DNA from: Gemmatimonadota bacterium | GTDB lineage: Bacteria > Gemmatimonadota > Gemmatimonadetes > Longimicrobiales > Gaopeijiaceae | Assembly: GCA_022827345.1 (NCBI GenBank) | Contig: JAJDTB010000015.1 | Span: 190,847-254,846 of the forward strand | DNA length: 64,000 bases | Reading direction: 5' to 3' | Part shown: positions 42,183-49,791 of the stretch, piece by piece | Layout of the letters: each line of letters begins with the position of its first letter | Numbering within the stretch: position 1 is the stretch's first letter | Notes under the pieces: model-generated | The model's database searches: none | The model's input: the letters and a program-made list of their open reading frames with translations, nothing else | Told to the model about the DNA's origin: nothing | Made by a program: the position numbers and the translations under genes

Positions 42183-42862
42183 TCCGCCTCGTAGTCGCTG
42201 CGCGCGATGGGACGGAACTCCACCGAGCCGCCGGGGGTGAACCTTGCGATGCGTTCAGCAGCGTCCTCGAAAAAGGCCGTGGGGACGCGGCCGATCAGAC
42301 GCCAGCCGCCCGGGCCCTCGGCCGGGTACACCCCGGTGCGCCGGTCGGCGATTCCGACTGCCCCCCGCGGCACCCGGGCGCGCGGCGCGGGACGGCGCGG
42401 CGTGGCGATACGGGCGTCGACATCGCCGAGGTATGCGAACCCGGGCGCGAAGCCTGTAGCGAGCACCAGGTAGGTCGTGGAGCTGTGGAGGCGCGCGACT
42501 TCGCCTGTAGCCAGTCCGGCAGTGGCGGCCAGCTCTTCGAGATCGGGTGCCAGATCGGGATCGTAGCAGACCGGCAACGAGACTGTCGCGGCTGAGGCGG
42601 TCGTCGGCGGCCCCGGGGAGGTCGGCGACGCCCTCAGCGCGGACCGCGCCGCGGCCTCGAGAGCGCTCTCGACCTCGCCGGGATCCCACTCGCTCGGCGA
42701 ACCCTCGACCAGGAGGCGGTTGAAGGCCGGGATTGTGGCGCGCACCCCGGGCAGGCTCTCTTGCGCAAGCCGTTCCAGGCTCAGCACGCGGGCGATGCCG
42801 TCACGGTCGGGCGCCACCGGCAGGGTAACCAGGGCGCTGACGGGCCCGGGGAAGGTAATCAT
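42176..42862 (-). CDS. pxpB: 5-oxoprolinase subunit B (KipI-like)
   Basis: Predicted 228 residues. The KipI/PxpB signatures are SLPVCYDPDLAPDLEELAATAG, the cyclophilin-like LHSSTTYLVLATGFAPGFAYL and RVPRGAVGIADRRTGVYP. The N-terminal part (LPGVRATIPAFNRLLVEG) is normal for the family, although the first residues are short. The ATG at 42862 overlaps the PxpA stop (ATGA). It acts with PxpA and PxpC on 5-oxoproline. Confidence 0.92.
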   Translation of the reverse strand: MITFPGPVSALVTLPVAPDRDGIARVLSLERLAQESLPGVRATIPAFNRLLVEGSPSEWDPGEVESALEAAARSALRASPTSPGPPTTASAATVSLPVCYDPDLAPDLEELAATAGLATGEVARLHSSTTYLVLATGFAPGFAYLGDVDARIATPRRPAPRARVPRGAVGIADRRTGVYPAEGPGGWRLIGRVPTAFFEDAAERIARFTPGGSVEFRPIARSDYEAEC

Positions 42863-43590
42863 GCCGGGCGCGCAATCAGCTCCCGGATTCGGCGCAGCGA
42901 TTCGAAGGCCGAGGGATTGTCGCCGTGTACGCACAGGGTCTCGGCCGCAACGGCAAGCGGACCCGCCGGGGTTTCCACGAACCCCTGCAGGAGCCGCCCG
43001 ACGTGAGCCGCGACTGCATCGGCGTCTGTCAGCACCGCGCCGTCTTCCGACCGCGGACGCAGCCGCCCGTCCGACCCGTAGCCGCGATCCGCGAACGCCT
43101 CGAACACCAGCGGCAATTGCGTGTGCTCGAGCAGCTTCTCGTGACGGTCACGGTCGGGTGTCGCCTGGAGCACGAATGCGAGCGAGTCGTCCACGGCCGC
43201 GACGCCTTCGGCCAGTCTGGTGAGCAGCCGGTCGTCCCCCATCATGGCCAGGTACAGCGCCCCGTGCGGCTTCACGTGGTACAACGGCACGCCCAGCGCG
43301 GTGGCAACGGCCTGCAGCGCACCGATCTGCGCCTGGATCTCAAGAACGAGCGAGTCGATCGGCCAGTCCAGCCGCAGACGCCCGAAGTTGCGCCGGTCGG
43401 GATAGCCGGGGTGGGCGCCCGGCCTCACACCGTGCAGCGCCGCCAGCTCGAGCGTTCGGGCCATTGTGTCGGGATCCCCGGCGTGGCCCCCGCATGCGAT
43501 GTTGGCCAGGTCGATCAGCGGCATCACCGCGGCGTCGGCGCCCTTCTCCCACGGCCCGTAGCTTTCGCCCATGTCGCAGTTCAGAAGCAT
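42859..43590 (-). CDS. pxpA: 5-oxoprolinase subunit A (LamB/YcsF family)
   Basis: Predicted 243 residues with the family start LLNCDMGESYGPWEKGADAA, followed by IACGGHAGDPDTMARTLELA, GVRPGAHPGYPDRRNFGR, VKPHGALYLAMM and FADRGYGSDGRLRPR. These are standard LamB/YcsF motifs. It is the first gene of the overlapping pxpABC unit. The ATG at 43590 is the only one that fits the family N-terminus. The aminopeptidase-like lipoprotein ends 99 bp upstream on the same strand and may supply pyroglutamate-containing products. Confidence 0.92.
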   Translation of the reverse strand: MLLNCDMGESYGPWEKGADAAVMPLIDLANIACGGHAGDPDTMARTLELAALHGVRPGAHPGYPDRRNFGRLRLDWPIDSLVLEIQAQIGALQAVATALGVPLYHVKPHGALYLAMMGDDRLLTRLAEGVAAVDDSLAFVLQATPDRDRHEKLLEHTQLPLVFEAFADRGYGSDGRLRPRSEDGAVLTDADAVAAHVGRLLQGFVETPAGPLAVAAETLCVHGDNPSAFESLRRIRELIARPA

Positions 43591-43688
43591 GCCGAAACAT
43601 ACCTTCGGCCCCGGTCGGCGGCGAGGCGGTTGCAGGTCGGGAATCCGCAGTTTGACTGCCCGCCCGCGCATAGCGCTCGTGCAGCTGC

Positions 43689-44825
43689 TCAGAACGAAAC
43701 CGCACCCCCCGCCAGCGGAAGCACCTCGTTCACGAGCGTCAGCAGAAAGCGGCCCGGCTCTTCGAACATGATCATGTGCGAGCTCCGCTCGAAAGTCACG
43801 AACCGTTTGTGCGGGGCTTCGATGCTGTTGAAATAGGCGAGGGCGCTCGCATACGGCGTGTGGAGGTCGAACCGCCCGTGGAACATGACCACGGGGACCT
43901 CGAAGCGTTCGACCATTCCGCTGCGGCGCGGCTCCGGCGCAGCGTCGATCAGGTGGCGCTCCGCCCACGCCATCGCCGGAAGCAGGTTCGCAACGTTCTC
44001 CGCGGTGTATTCCGGTCCCCACTCGGGGAGTCCGAAGTACAGGTCGAAGGTGGGCTTCCCGTACCACCCGCCATCGTACTCGCGGGCCCACCTGCGGGCG
44101 GCGAGCAGCTTGGCCACGGTGCCGGGTCCTGGCGGGGGAGGGTAGGGTTGGAGCGCCTCCAGCTCGCGGATCGCGGTTGTGTCGTTGGCCGCGCGGACGC
44201 GCTCCATGAGGGTGGCGTACAGCTGCGCCTCGCCGCCCGGGCCGCCCGACTGGCCGAGCCCGACATACGCGTGAAAGAGCTCCGGGTGCTGCGCGACGAG
44301 GCGGGGGCCGATCGAGCTGCCGTAGGAGTATCCGAGCACGACCAGCTTCTCGTGACCGAACCGTGACAGCAGGTGTTCGACCACAACCGCGGCGTCATCC
44401 ACGTGCTGCTGGAGGGTCAGCGTCGGCGCGAGTCTGGCGGAGTCAGCCGCGGCGAAGCTCTTGCCCACGCCGCGCCGGTCCCAGTTGACGACCGTGAAAA
44501 AGTCCTCCCACGGCTTCTGGTACGCCCAGGCCATCCCCATGACCGGGCTGCCGGGTCCGCCGTGGAGCACGAGAAGGATCGGGTTGGCTCGGTTGAGGCC
44601 CCGGATCGAGAGCCACTGGGTCGAGCCGTTGACCTCGATCGGCTCCAGGACCTCGATTCCTTCGGGCGTGTGGATCGCTCGCAGGTCGGCCAGGCGGGCG
44701 ATGATCGAATCCCGGGGAATGGTGGCGGCGTTCCGGGCCGGTGCGTCGCAGGCGGCACCCAGGAGCACGAGTGCAAGGAAGGCGAAGGACAAGGGCCCGG
44801 ATCTGACGGCTCCCGGCTGGCTCAT
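43689..44825 (-). CDS. Prolyl-aminopeptidase-like alpha/beta hydrolase, lipoprotein
   Basis: Predicted 378 residues. The signal ends in a lipobox (LVLLGAACDAP). Motifs of S33 proline iminopeptidases are present: LVLHGGPGSPVMG (oxyanion loop), NWDRRGVGKS, the nucleophile elbow LGYSYGSSIG, the acid in FHGRFDLHTP and the histidine in FERSSHMIMFE. It would act at the cell envelope on N-terminal residues of peptides. The ATG at 44825 was chosen for the signal peptide. It is divergent from the CocE gene at 44959, leaving 133 bp for promoters. Confidence 0.87.
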   Translation of the reverse strand: MSQPGAVRSGPLSFAFLALVLLGAACDAPARNAATIPRDSIIARLADLRAIHTPEGIEVLEPIEVNGSTQWLSIRGLNRANPILLVLHGGPGSPVMGMAWAYQKPWEDFFTVVNWDRRGVGKSFAAADSARLAPTLTLQQHVDDAAVVVEHLLSRFGHEKLVVLGYSYGSSIGPRLVAQHPELFHAYVGLGQSGGPGGEAQLYATLMERVRAANDTTAIRELEALQPYPPPPGPGTVAKLLAARRWAREYDGGWYGKPTFDLYFGLPEWGPEYTAENVANLLPAMAWAERHLIDAAPEPRRSGMVERFEVPVVMFHGRFDLHTPYASALAYFNSIEAPHKRFVTFERSSHMIMFEEPGRFLLTLVNEVLPLAGGAVSF

Positions 44826-44958
44826 GGCAGACTTTCTTCTTCGTCGTTGGCGTTTGTTGCTCGGGCGGCCACCCGCGCGGCCGACTGGCGCGCCCGTCGG
44901 CTCCGTCGCCTTATGGATGTGAGTACCGGACACTACACCCGGCACGGGAAGCTGCACC

Positions 44959-46890
44959 ATGATTCGTACCACTGCCCTTATCGTCTGCATCGGCTGTCTC
45001 GCGCTGTCGGGCTGTGCGCCGCCCTCCACCGATGACGGGAGCGCGACCGCCGCGACCCAGCCCGACGACGGCGCCCCCTACCCCATGCTCGAGCCGCGGT
45101 ACGACATGCGCGTCGAGCAGGCGGTGCGGGTCCCGATGCGCGATGGCGTCCGTCTGTCCACCGATCTCTACTTCCCCGACGGCGCGCCGGAACCGCTCCC
45201 GGTGATTCTGATCCGCACGCCGTACGACAAGTCCGCGTTCCGCGCCGGCTACGCGGCTGAGGTGGTCCGCATGTTCGTCGGGCAGGGATACGTCGTGGCC
45301 GTGCAGGACAAGCGGGGCCGCTTCGAGTCCGAAGGCGTGTATTCGTTGGCAGTCAGGGAGGATGTCGACGGGTACGATGCGGTCGAGTGGCTCGGCGGCC
45401 GGCCGTGGTCGAACGGGAAGGTCGGCACCTACGGCTGCTCCGACCTGGGGGACGCGCAGGTGTGGATGGCGCCCGCCCAGCCACCGAGCCTGGCTGCGAT
45501 GATCCCGCAGGCGTCCGGCAGCATCAACGGCCCGGCCGACAACATCTACCGGTACTTCGGGACCTACAACGGCGGCGCGTTCAACCTCGCTGCCGCCGCG
45601 GGGTGGATGGTCTTCGCCGGGTCGAAGGTCTACCTGCGCCCACCTTCCCATATCTCCGACGAGGAATTCCAGCGGATCGCCCACCAGTACTCCCCGGGGC
45701 CGGTCAACGCGCCCGAGGTCGACCTGGACGCCATCATCAATTCGCTTCCCCTGATCGACATGATGCAGAAGGCGAACCGCCCGCACACGGACTGGGAGTC
45801 CATCCTGACCCACGGTCTCGCCGACCCGTGGTGGGACCAGTTCCCCTACTACAAGGGCCACGAGCAGATCGACGTCCCCACCCTCTTCATCAATTCGTGG
45901 CACGACTTCGGCGTGAACGAGACGCTGTGGCAGTTCAACTACTTCCAGGAGAACGCCGTCTCGAGCACCGCGCGCGACAACCAGTTCGTCGTCATCTCGC
46001 CCGTATCCCACTGCGACTCCGAGCGCATCAGCGCCCCCACGGTGATCGGCGAGCGCGACGTGGGTGACGCCCGCTACGACTTCTGGACCCTGTACGTCCG
46101 CTGGTACGACCACTGGCTCAAGGGCGAGGACAACGGGGTCACCGACATGCCGCCCGTCCAGTACTACCTGATGGGCAGGAACGAGTGGCGGGCCGCCGAC
46201 GAGTGGCCGATCGCGGGCACCGAGTTCACGATGTACTACCTGACGAGCGGCGGCGCGGCGAACAGCCTGAACGGCGACGGGGTGCTCACGACGGAGGCGC
46301 CGCAGACCGGGTCAGTCGACCGGTACACCTACGACCCCGGTGGGCCGACCCCCTCCCTGTCCGGTTCCTATGGGATGGAGGAGGGGTTCTATGATCAGCG
46401 TTCGGTCGAGGAGCGGGATGACGTGCTCGTCTACACGACCCCACCCCTCGGAGCCGGCGTGGAGATGACAGGCCCCATTACGGCCACGCTCTACGTATCC
46501 TCGGATGCCCGCGACACCGACTTCACCGCCAAGCTGGTCGACGTCCACCCCGACGGCACGGCGTTCTTCCTGCAGGAAGGCGTCCTCCGCGCGCGCTACC
46601 GCCAAGGCTTCGACCGCAAGGTGTTCATGGAAGAGGGCGAGGTCTACGAGATCACCGTCGTCCTCGACGCGACGAGCAACTACTTCCCGGCTGGCCACCG
46701 GATCCGCCTGGAGGTGGCGTCGGCGAGCTTCCCGCGCTTCGACCGCAACCTCAACACCGGCGGCAACAACTACGACGAGACGGAGTGGGTCGTGGCCCGC
46801 AACGCGGTGCACCATTCGCCGGAGCACCCGTCGCATGTGCTGCTGCCGATCGTGCCGGAGGGGGCGAGCCGGCTGCTGGATCTGAATTGA
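44959..46890 (+). CDS. CocE/NonD (S15) family secreted hydrolase
   Basis: Predicted 643 residues with a lipobox (IGCLALSGCAPP). The hydrolase domain has VRVPMRDGVRLSTDLYFP, LIRTPYDKSAF, VVAVQDKRGRFESEG and an elbow region where the usual G-x-S-x-G reads GTYGCSDLGD, so the expected nucleophile position is CSD rather than SYxG. The late Asp and His are less clear (HDFGVNE, SPVSHCDSERI). A jelly-roll C-terminal domain begins near VLVYTTPPLGAGVEMTG. A homologue with a canonical GGSYEG lies at 14284. It is 10 bp upstream of a serine hydrolase gene. Confidence 0.88.
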   Translation: MIRTTALIVCIGCLALSGCAPPSTDDGSATAATQPDDGAPYPMLEPRYDMRVEQAVRVPMRDGVRLSTDLYFPDGAPEPLPVILIRTPYDKSAFRAGYAAEVVRMFVGQGYVVAVQDKRGRFESEGVYSLAVREDVDGYDAVEWLGGRPWSNGKVGTYGCSDLGDAQVWMAPAQPPSLAAMIPQASGSINGPADNIYRYFGTYNGGAFNLAAAAGWMVFAGSKVYLRPPSHISDEEFQRIAHQYSPGPVNAPEVDLDAIINSLPLIDMMQKANRPHTDWESILTHGLADPWWDQFPYYKGHEQIDVPTLFINSWHDFGVNETLWQFNYFQENAVSSTARDNQFVVISPVSHCDSERISAPTVIGERDVGDARYDFWTLYVRWYDHWLKGEDNGVTDMPPVQYYLMGRNEWRAADEWPIAGTEFTMYYLTSGGAANSLNGDGVLTTEAPQTGSVDRYTYDPGGPTPSLSGSYGMEEGFYDQRSVEERDDVLVYTTPPLGAGVEMTGPITATLYVSSDARDTDFTAKLVDVHPDGTAFFLQEGVLRARYRQGFDRKVFMEEGEVYEITVVLDATSNYFPAGHRIRLEVASASFPRFDRNLNTGGNNYDETEWVVARNAVHHSPEHPSHVLLPIVPEGASRLLDLN

Positions 46891-46900
46891 GGATCTCCGT

Positions 46901-48373
46901 GTGAGCAACCGTGGCTGGTGTCGTCGGAGCGGGCGAAAGACGCGGTACGCGTTGGCCCCGACCGCAACTCTGATCGCGCTGGCGGGTCTCGCGTGCGGCC
47001 AGAACGGAGATACTTCGGCAGATGCGACCCTGGCCCACACGATCTCCGTGCTGGAAGGGCTGATTCAGGAGGAGCTCGATGCGGGTGTGCCGTCCATCTC
47101 CCTCTCCCTGCTGGTGGGTGACGAGGTCGTCTGGTCCGGGGCCTACGGATACGCGAACGTGGGACTGAGGGCGCCCGCCACCACCGAGTCGCTCTACAAC
47201 ACGGCCTCGACGCTCAAACCCGTTACTTCGACCGCGGTGCTGACCCTCGTCGAGCAGGGCAGGCTCGGGCTGGACGATCCGGTCAACCGATATCTCGGGG
47301 AACATCCGGTCATGGATGACCCGCCAAACAGCGTGACCGTGCGGAGTCTCCTGGACCACACGTCCGGGCTCAGCGACGAACTGGGCCAGACGATGACGAG
47401 CGTCCTGGACCGCCGGAGGCCGCAACCGGTCGGTCTGCAGGAAATCCCCGCTACGATGAAGACCCGGTGGCCCGTCGGCGAAAGGTGGCGCTACAACAAC
47501 TCGGCGTACGCGGTTGCGGGGCTGCTCATCGAGAAGCTCTCCGGGATCTCGTACGAGGAATACATCGTGACCCGGGTCCTTGCACCGCTGGGCGTCACCG
47601 CGGCCCATCCGGTGAACCCTGACGCCGCGATGGCGGAGATGATGACGTTCCCGTACCTCGAAGACCCCGATGGTTCATTCAGGCCGGCAGCCGGAAGCCA
47701 GACCGACCTCTACCCTGCCGGCGACGCCTGGGTGAGGCCGCAAGACATGATCAGGTTCCTCGGTGCGCACCTGAACGAGGGGGTCTTCGAGGGCGAGCGG
47801 ATCCTCTCGGGAGAGCTGGTGGAGGAGGCGCATCGGGCAAACATGGAGGACTACGGGCTGGGCTGGTGGACGAGGGTGGACGAGAAGGGCCACAGGCTCA
47901 TCCTGCACGGCGGCATGGGGTACGGCTACAGCGTCACCATGATCGGCGACAAGGACGCGCGCGTGGGCGTGTATGCCATGGCGAATGCGTCGACGCAGGC
48001 CAACTACCGGGTTGCCGACGCCGCGGTGAAGCTGCTGCGGGGCGAGGAGTACGCCGGACCGGCCGAGCGCGTCGCCGTGTCCCTCGAGCCGGCCCAATGG
48101 GATCGCCTGACCGGCCTGTACTGGTACGACGATTTCGATTCCCGGGTCGAAGTCACGGCCGAGGACGGCATGCTTCTGCTCGAATACCTCGACCTCGACC
48201 CGGGCTCGCGACTGGTGTTCCATCCGGAGTCCGGCACTCGGTTCTTCCAGAGGAAGTCGCTCGACCTGGAGCTTGAATTCAGAGAGGATGATGCCGGGGA
48301 GATCGTGGGCTTCAGCATGCGCCAGTTCTTCCTGGATTACGGATTCCTCGAACGACTATCGGATTCGCGGTGA
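46901..48373 (+). CDS. Secreted serine hydrolase, class C beta-lactamase fold
   Basis: Predicted 490 residues with a lipobox (LIALAGLACGQNG). The motifs are STLK (in NTASTLKPVTSTAVL), YNNSAYAVAGLLIEKLSG and the HGG segment LILHGGMGYGYSV. A C-terminal beta domain follows (LTGLYWYDDFDSRVEV). The GTG at 46901 lies close to the CocE stop. Family members cleave D-amino-acid peptides, esters or amides; the specific role is unknown. Its stop overlaps the frame of the next, related gene. Confidence 0.86.
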   Translation: MSNRGWCRRSGRKTRYALAPTATLIALAGLACGQNGDTSADATLAHTISVLEGLIQEELDAGVPSISLSLLVGDEVVWSGAYGYANVGLRAPATTESLYNTASTLKPVTSTAVLTLVEQGRLGLDDPVNRYLGEHPVMDDPPNSVTVRSLLDHTSGLSDELGQTMTSVLDRRRPQPVGLQEIPATMKTRWPVGERWRYNNSAYAVAGLLIEKLSGISYEEYIVTRVLAPLGVTAAHPVNPDAAMAEMMTFPYLEDPDGSFRPAAGSQTDLYPAGDAWVRPQDMIRFLGAHLNEGVFEGERILSGELVEEAHRANMEDYGLGWWTRVDEKGHRLILHGGMGYGYSVTMIGDKDARVGVYAMANASTQANYRVADAAVKLLRGEEYAGPAERVAVSLEPAQWDRLTGLYWYDDFDSRVEVTAEDGMLLLEYLDLDPGSRLVFHPESGTRFFQRKSLDLELEFREDDAGEIVGFSMRQFFLDYGFLERLSDSR

Positions 48374-48411
48374 GCAAGCCGAAGCACCTGCCACGACGAA
48401 AGGACAGCAAG

Positions 48412-49677
48412 ATGTTTGATGACCATCCAGGCAAACTCTTCCTCCGCCCGGTGGGGTTGCACCTCGCGGCCCTGGGCCTTCTTGCCGCCATGGCCTGCGG
48501 CCCGTCGGGGGAGGCATCCCCGGACGGCGGGACCTCGGCCGAGCCCTCGCTGTCCTCGCAAGCGGCCGTGGCGCTCGTCGAGCGCTTTCAGGCTGAGCTC
48601 GACGCGGCGTGGGCGCAGGCCCAGGACACCGACGAGAACTTCCCCGGGGCGACGGCGGCGTTCATTCTCCCGGACGGGAGCGTCTTCGGCTTCGCCACGG
48701 GCGAGTCGGACATGGACGACGACATTCCCATGACGACCGACCTGCTCATGGGCTCGGGAAGCATCGGGAAGACGTACGTCGCGGCGGTCGCCCTGCAGCT
48801 GGCGATGAACGGACGGCTCGACCTCGATGCGCCGGTCTCGACCTGGCTCGGCGACGAGGAGTGGTTCTCGCGGGTGCCCAACCACGCGGATCTGACCGTT
48901 CGCAATCTGCTGAATCACACCGCGGGCATGATCCAGCCGTACTTCGAGGACCCCGATTTCGCGTCGCGGCTGAGCGAGGTGTTCAGCGACCCGAACACCT
49001 ACATGACGCCGGAGGAGTTCATCGCGGCATCGGTGCTGGATGCGGAGCCGCTCTTTCCCGCCGGCGAGGGGTATCACTACAGCGATGTCCACTACACCCT
49101 CGCGGGTCTGGCGATCGAGGAAGCGACGGGCCGCGAGTACTACGACCTGCTTGACGAGTTCTTCCTGGATCCGTTCGGGTTCGACCTGACCCTGCCGGCC
49201 GACCGGCGCGATCTGCCCGGGCTGGCGCAGGGGTATGCGCACGCGAGTTCCCGGCTCTTCGACACGCCGCTCGAGATCGTGGCCGACGGGCAGATGGTGG
49301 TCCACCCGCTGCAGGAGTGGACGGGGGGCGGGCTCGTGAACAACCCGCAGGCGCTCGTGCGCTGGGCGAAGCTCCTGTACGAGGGCGATGCGATCGTGGG
49401 GGACGACGAACTTCCGGAGCTGTTCGAGATCGGCTTCCCCACCGACAGCACGAAGCCGCATCTGGGATACGGGCTCGGAGTGTTCGTGGCCGAGGGCGAG
49501 CATGGGATGACCTACGGCCACGGCGGATTCTTCCCCGGCTACAATTCGCTGGTCACGTACTACCCCGACCACGGCGTCGCGGTCGCGATCCAGATCAACT
49601 CGGACGATTCACGGATGGGCGACCATCTGCCGAAGCTGGCGAATCTGGTGATCGGGGCGCTGATGAGTGCTGGATAG
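48412..49677 (+). CDS. Secreted serine hydrolase, beta-lactamase/D,D-peptidase fold
   Basis: Predicted 421 residues with a lipobox (LGLLAAMACGPSG). Motifs are SIGK in LMGSGSIGKTYVAAVA, YSDVHYTLAGLAIEEATG as the second (Y-S-x) motif, and YGHGGFFPGYNS as the third. It is related to D-alanyl-D-alanine carboxypeptidases of the class C fold and differs from its upstream neighbour. The frame is open from a GTG at 48370 that overlaps the previous stop, but the ATG at 48412 has AAAGGA at good spacing and was preferred. An AT-rich element begins 11 bp after its stop. Confidence 0.85.
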   Translation: MFDDHPGKLFLRPVGLHLAALGLLAAMACGPSGEASPDGGTSAEPSLSSQAAVALVERFQAELDAAWAQAQDTDENFPGATAAFILPDGSVFGFATGESDMDDDIPMTTDLLMGSGSIGKTYVAAVALQLAMNGRLDLDAPVSTWLGDEEWFSRVPNHADLTVRNLLNHTAGMIQPYFEDPDFASRLSEVFSDPNTYMTPEEFIAASVLDAEPLFPAGEGYHYSDVHYTLAGLAIEEATGREYYDLLDEFFLDPFGFDLTLPADRRDLPGLAQGYAHASSRLFDTPLEIVADGQMVVHPLQEWTGGGLVNNPQALVRWAKLLYEGDAIVGDDELPELFEIGFPTDSTKPHLGYGLGVFVAEGEHGMTYGHGGFFPGYNSLVTYYPDHGVAVAIQINSDDSRMGDHLPKLANLVIGALMSAG

Positions 49678-49679
49678 TA

Positions 49680-49791
49680 TGGTAAGCATTACATTATGTA
49701 AAGTAAACTTTACAGTCGAGCGGGACCCGGAATTCAGGGAGCGGGAAGTACTCATCGCCATTCGCGTTTCCGGGTCCGAATGCCGCGAGTA
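49680..49791 (+). CDS. Possible 36-residue upstream ORF containing AT-rich element
   Basis: An ATG at 49680 opens a short frame, VSITLCKVNFTVERDPEF and onward, that ends at 49791 and overlaps the start of the BamA-like gene (49780) by 12 bp. The first codons are the AT-rich element, in the same frame (ITLCKV) as at 14284 and 34988. There is no strong ribosome-binding site, so it may be a leader peptide or an artefact of the element's position. Confidence 0.25.
49688..49714 (+). repeat. AT-rich palindromic element, copy 5
   Basis: ATTACATTATGTAAAGT is followed by AA and ACTTTACA. It is the copy closest to a full consensus and aligns base for base with the palindrome at 21816, apart from a few positions. 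It lies 11 bp after the serine-hydrolase stop and 66 bp before the next ATG. Confidence 0.85.
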
